Part shown: positions 59,533 through 64,000 of the stretch, piece after piece
Position numbering within the stretch: position 1 is the stretch's first letter
How the letters are laid out: each line of letters opens with the position of its first letter
Origin: Plantago ovata
Taxonomy: Eukaryota; Streptophyta; Magnoliopsida; Lamiales; Plantaginaceae
Direction of reading: 5' to 3'
DNA length: 64,000 nt
Assembly: GCA_028274465.1 (NCBI GenBank)
Contig: CM051455.1
Coordinates: 49,949,351 to 50,013,350 of the forward strand
Program-made: the position numbers and the translations under genes
The notes under the pieces: generated by a model
What the model saw: only the letters and a program-made list of their open reading frames with translations
Databases searched by the model: none
Told to the model about the DNA's origin: nothing

Positions 59533-61525
59533 TTTTTGATTCATTATGTCTTACAAAAATCACCTACCAAAGTTTATGTATTCAGTTGACATAAAAGTTG
59601 CCACAAATTACTAATAAGATGATCGTTAAAATTGGTAATTTTAAATCACTGTATTTGAGAGTTCACTAAAACTGAAAGATACCGTACATAAGAACACTGG
59701 ACACTCTTGATAGAATCCTTTTCAATAGATCGTTTAAACGCCTTAAGTGGGGGCACTAAATCACTCTAAGTTTTCTCATAGCACATTCTTCTCAAGTCAC
59801 CTCCATCCTCATTAGCATCTGTAATTATCTTAATTGTACTAGCTAAGTACTAATTATTCGTGCTAAGTAGTACACCTGACCTTCTTTCTGAAACCTATGA
59901 TATCACAAAGTTTGGGGGGGGGGGGACCGGTTTATCGTGTGGTCAAACCGAGAAAGAGAAAGTTTACTCAAAGGAGGTTGTACACTTTCCTTAATCAATA
60001 TTATTGTGTGGGACTGCGGGAGCCGTTAATGTTTGATACCTTTACTTTAGGATTTGGGCCATTTTATAAGTATTAGTTCTTATCAAGGCGGTCCAATCAT
60101 ATTGCGACAAGTGTAGACTACAGAATGTGCAACGTTGTGAGAATTGACCCAATACTTATTTAATGGGATTGACCCATGTCCAACTAGGGGGTATCTTCCA
60201 AAATATGGTGTGTGCAACTTCTCTTCGTCACCATCCAGACCTACCCATGGTCCTTCTCCCGGACTAAGAATTTTCCAATGCAGGTAGTTTTGGGCCTACT
60301 TCATTTTTCGCTTTTTCTGTGTGACTCTTAGAGGTGTGGGCCTCGTGATCCTGGCGTAGGACCGGGGGTACAATCCGTAGTCATGTAACTTGTGGTCATT
60401 CTCCTTTGCTCTATTGGGGAGAGGTGGTTGTGAGAAGGATGTGACAGACTAAACCTGGACAAATAGTGTCCTTCTGTAGTGGTACTCCTGACGGGGTTCA
60501 CTATGGTTCTTCTCTCGGATCTACTTTTGAGTTTATCTTCTCTTATGATCCAAATGACCTTTCATCGTCACTAAGAGGTCCAAAAGTTGACCCGCGGAGG
60601 TTTGACCCTGTTAACCTGTACCAAAGTCTCCCAGACTCTTGTAAAACAAACTATATCATTCTAATTCCCCTTAACACGTGTTATGACGGATTAGACATAC
60701 TTTAATATCATCAATCAAATATGTTTCTAGGTCTCATAAAAACTTCTCTAGTTTCAATTTTGATGTGAAATTCTGAGATAAATATAAAATGCAATATGGT
60801 GCTTCAAACATGCTTTCCTACCAAGACCAGATCTTGTGCGTTGAAGTCGACGCAAGGAAAAATGCCACGTGGACGTACGAGATTCATCCACTCCGTCTTC
60901 ATTTCAGAAATTTACAAAACGAGTCCTCAATATTATCAATAATAGCAAGAAGGCCACAGGTCCGTGCTATTTTTGCCAAGTGCCAAAACGCGTGACGGCA
61001 TGTATTTTGTCAGTAGTGGTGGGTATAGGTCCCATTCCGCAGTTTGGGCTTGAAATTGGGCTCCGATTTCATTTTTGTCGTTTCTCCCGTTTACAAAGCC
61101 CACGGATGAATGACACGTGTAAGAGTCCAGTCTTGTTTTCGGGGCCTAGACTATATATAGGCTTGGGCTTACTACACAAATTGGTAGATTGGTGGGACCA
61201 GTTGATGTGGACTTTTGTGCCCCTCACATTTTGAACATGATCGCCTCCATCATGTCATTTAGCGCACTAGTGACATCGCTTCTAACTAACTTTCTAATTA
61301 ACACTTTTGTTTTCTTTCTTTCTTTTATTTTTATTTTTAACAAAAATAATCAATGGAAGTATGGAACAAACTTTCTTAGCTTTGATATTTCTCACTATTT
61401 TCCATAATTTGTTTCCCTTTAATCTTTTTCAAAATAACAATACTTTATTATTTATGATGATACAAGATGTAAAAACCGAAAATAGTGATCTAAAGCGAAC
61501 AAAGAGGATGGATCCAACCCTTACA
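59533..61525. other. Intergenic DNA, partly GC-richer
   Basis: No recognisable gene. A G-run lies at about 59914-59924. 60200-61210 has a more mixed composition and several short open frames, none with a domain I know; it may be decayed repeat DNA. Confidence 0.35.
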
Positions 61526-61885
61526 GGTTCCAGACACTTGGTCCGAGTTATGTGGTCCGACCTTCATTTCCAACCTACACTATACATGAAGTAGAATTAA
61601 TAGTCAATAAGGCCCGAGGCACTTGGTCCGACCTATGCAACATGACCTTCATCTCCGAGCTATACTACACATGAAGTAGCATTAATAGTCAGCAAAGTGC
61701 CAAGGTTGGAGGCACTTGGTTCGAGCTATGTGTCCAAGCTATGCGGTCCGACTTTCACCGTCGAATTACACTACATATGAAGTAGCTTTAGAAGTCAGCA
61801 AGGTCCGAGGCACTTGGTTCTATCCATGTGTATGACCTATGTTGCCCGACCTTTAGTGTCCAACTAACGACTAGAAATGAGGACA
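61526..61885 (+). repeat. Minisatellite of four diverged units of about 80-105 bp
   Basis: Four tandem units start near 61526, 61611, 61698 and 61803. Each has GGCACTTGGTYCGA or a close variant, then CCGACCTTCA, then ACACTAYACATGAAGTAG and AATAGTCA. Units differ by substitutions and by a duplicated internal phrase (unit 3 repeats GAGCTATG and CAAGCTATG). Confidence 0.85.
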
Positions 61886-64000
61886 TCACAAGTAAAGGGT
61901 AAGAGGTCTACCCTCAACTCCTGACCTATGTGCCCGTCTTTTCATGTATCCGACCTATGGGCTCTCGACGCTTGGAGGAAATTCCAGACCCCTTTTTAAC
62001 ACACTAAACTCGTCCTCCATACGTGGAAAATCCTCCACATACACACTTAGAAGCATTAGCAAAATACCCAACATGAATTTACTCGAACCTAAATTGTATG
62101 AAATAGTTCTACCCTTCAAGTAATTACGTGTATCATGTTTCCTACAAAGTATCTTCTATAATATGATTTTTATGATAATTTAAATAAAATTTCGGGCACT
62201 TAAGGATGATTTTTGGGCACTTAGATTTAACTATAATACTCGAACCTAAATCTGTTTCAACTTTTACTATGAACTTATTTCGAAGAAAAAAAAAAGCTTT
62301 ACTATGAACTGTGCACTTAGGATGATTTTTGGGCAATTTGGTGCTTGATGATTTGTGCTAATGATTATTTTATCTTTACTCTGGGTGAAGGTAGAACATT
62401 GACTTATTTTAACTAGAGCATCACTTGTACTTTTCATAAATGAAAATCTTGGCTTTTTCAAACTTTTTGTAAAGACTTCTAAGTTTATATGAAGTGTTCA
62501 GAGTGAGCAAACAAAATCATGATGATTTAAAGATATTATTTGCAAAATATTGATCGATGTGAATATATCGATTACAACTTTGTTAAGCAATAATTATTAG
62601 ATACTTTGCTTGTATGCAAAACTCATTAAAACGTTGAATTTGTTGGAAATAACATGAAATGAGTACTTATAGAAAATCAACCAACTTCATGATTCTCTTA
62701 GAAAAAAAACATTTTGACTTGACTTTACGATAATTGATCTTTTTTCGCACATTAGCATATAAACACCCTATAAACAACTAGTAGTATTAGCATATGGAGA
62801 GTGTATAATTTTTTTTATTTTTTTTAAAAAGCACGTCTTTATAACAAAGTACAAAAAACGAACCGAATCACTTTATTAGACGGAATTGGAAAAAACTATA
62901 AACCTTGGTAATTAACCATCTTTAGATGGGTTTTTCAGAAAAAAAAAATAATAATAAAAAAAGTCATTAAAAAAAATCCATCTTTATATGGAGTTAAAAA
63001 AAGTCATTAAAAATAAATCCATCTTTAGATGCACAAAATAACAAAACACGTGATCTCGTGCATGAGATGACACAGCCAGGCAATTTCGTATCGCTTTTCC
63101 ACATAACAAACTATAGTAATTAGTAGTAAAATTTAATTAGCATCTTTAATTAATCAATTAATTGATTGAATCAGATATACTATTAAATTGAAGATCCTGC
63201 TTGTTTTGTTAACTTAACGGTGGAGGAAAATGAGAAAGTCGACAATTAAAGGTGTCTATCTAGTCTGATTATTATTCTGTTTACACCATAATGATCTGTT
63301 TTGTTTTAATATATACAAACAGCAGATTCCAAATGTCTGAAATACTACAAAGCTAGCTTAATTCTGGTGGGCAAGTGGATAATGAATGTATTGATCCCAA
63401 ACAATTAAGGTTTATATATATGATTACTACAAACATGATGAAGTAAAATGAAAGGACGACAAGTCGCAATATAGTAATCCCAAGATTCTTTCATATTATA
63501 CTACTAATACTAAATAGATGCAATATTTTTGTGTACGTGGCCTCCACCACCCATATCAACCAAGTTTTCAACACTCTTCTAATTAGCGTCTCTTGTATTT
63601 TCAGTCATGAGTAAAGTACATGTATGTACACATGTTATTTGATTGGTGGATTTGGGGTTTAAGGGTTAATGGTATAAAGATAGGAAAAGGATTTATGTTA
63701 GCTAGCTAGATCGAGAATTGAAGTACTAACAGAAAGAAGGATGTTTATTGTCGGGTGCCACCTGTTTATAAGATTTGTATAAGTAGAACTACTAACTTAA
63801 CTTTAACTTTTGAAATGTCACAGGGACAGTTAAGACAACAATACCATTAACACAACCTTCTTATTAATCAACTTGTAAGTTGAAACATAAATAACACTAT
63901 TTTACAAACTTACGTAGGGACTTAGTGAAAATGTGGCCAAAAAAACATGATTTTTCACCCCAACACTCAAACAAGTCCTCTTATTTCAAGCAAGCAAGAA
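61886..64000. other. Intergenic AT-rich DNA to the window end
   Basis: No supported gene. Short direct repeats occur: GGATGATTTTTGGGCA near 62204 and 62320, and an AAAGTCATTAAAAA...ATCCATCTTTA unit near 62960-63035. These look like local slippage products. Confidence 0.4.

Noticed and set aside
61150-61210. TATA-like ACTATATATAGGC before a short open frame
   Set aside because: No recognisable gene follows; TATA-like strings are common in this composition.

Overview
The window looks like a nuclear segment of a eudicot plant. It is AT-rich, its genes have GT-AG introns, and its recognisable genes are plant-specific (a cytokinin-relay phosphotransfer protein, a GID1 gibberellin receptor, a P-class PPR protein, a secreted LRR protein, a UDP-glycosyltransferase relic). 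About a third to a half of the window is mobile DNA.

Host genes from left to right: the 3' exons of an unrecognised gene (230-1097, +), whose tail carries a clathrin-box-like motif; a six-exon AHP gene (3901-6615, +); a single-exon secreted LRR protein (18101-19303, +); a broken UGT73-type glycosyltransferase (24279-25620, +); a two-exon PPR gene (38838-40532, +); and a two-exon GID1 gene (48975-50631, -). They do not form a cluster. AHP acts in cytokinin signalling and GID1 in gibberellin signalling, but nothing here links them beyond position.

Mobile DNA falls into islands. 7635-13228 is a young Ty3/gypsy chromovirus with 501-bp LTRs and a 5-bp target duplication. 20843-21135 is a solo LTR with a 5-bp duplication. 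21651-23582 holds a Stowaway MITE and two 5'-truncated LINEs, each with a perfect 16-17 bp target duplication. 25810-28830 holds gypsy debris and a diverged direct repeat. 29254-36767 is a non-autonomous hAT element with a near full-length 6.9-kb LINE inside it. 37795-38610 is a second copy of the gypsy debris, lying directly before the PPR gene. 44.3-48.0 kb carries Stowaway MITEs, a tRNA-derived SINE and (AT)n tracts. 52.9-59.5 kb carries four MITE-sized elements with 9-bp target duplications (one of them imperfect), typical of Mutator-like elements.

The most unusual region is 52.9-59.5 kb. Two tandem copies of a roughly 0.65-kb unit (about 54010-57050) have each been hit by a different Mutator-like element at a different position, so each copy preserves the other's empty site. 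Three of the four elements carry internal arrays of short near-palindromes built on AGCTCC...GGAGCT. A fifth, truncated relative lies at 2298-2680. I see no named family for these elements from sequence alone, and they are my best candidate for something undescribed.

No tRNA, rRNA or CRISPR locus was seen. Exon coordinates were worked out by hand from splice sites and reading frame; repeat boundaries come from matching terminal repeats and target duplications by eye.
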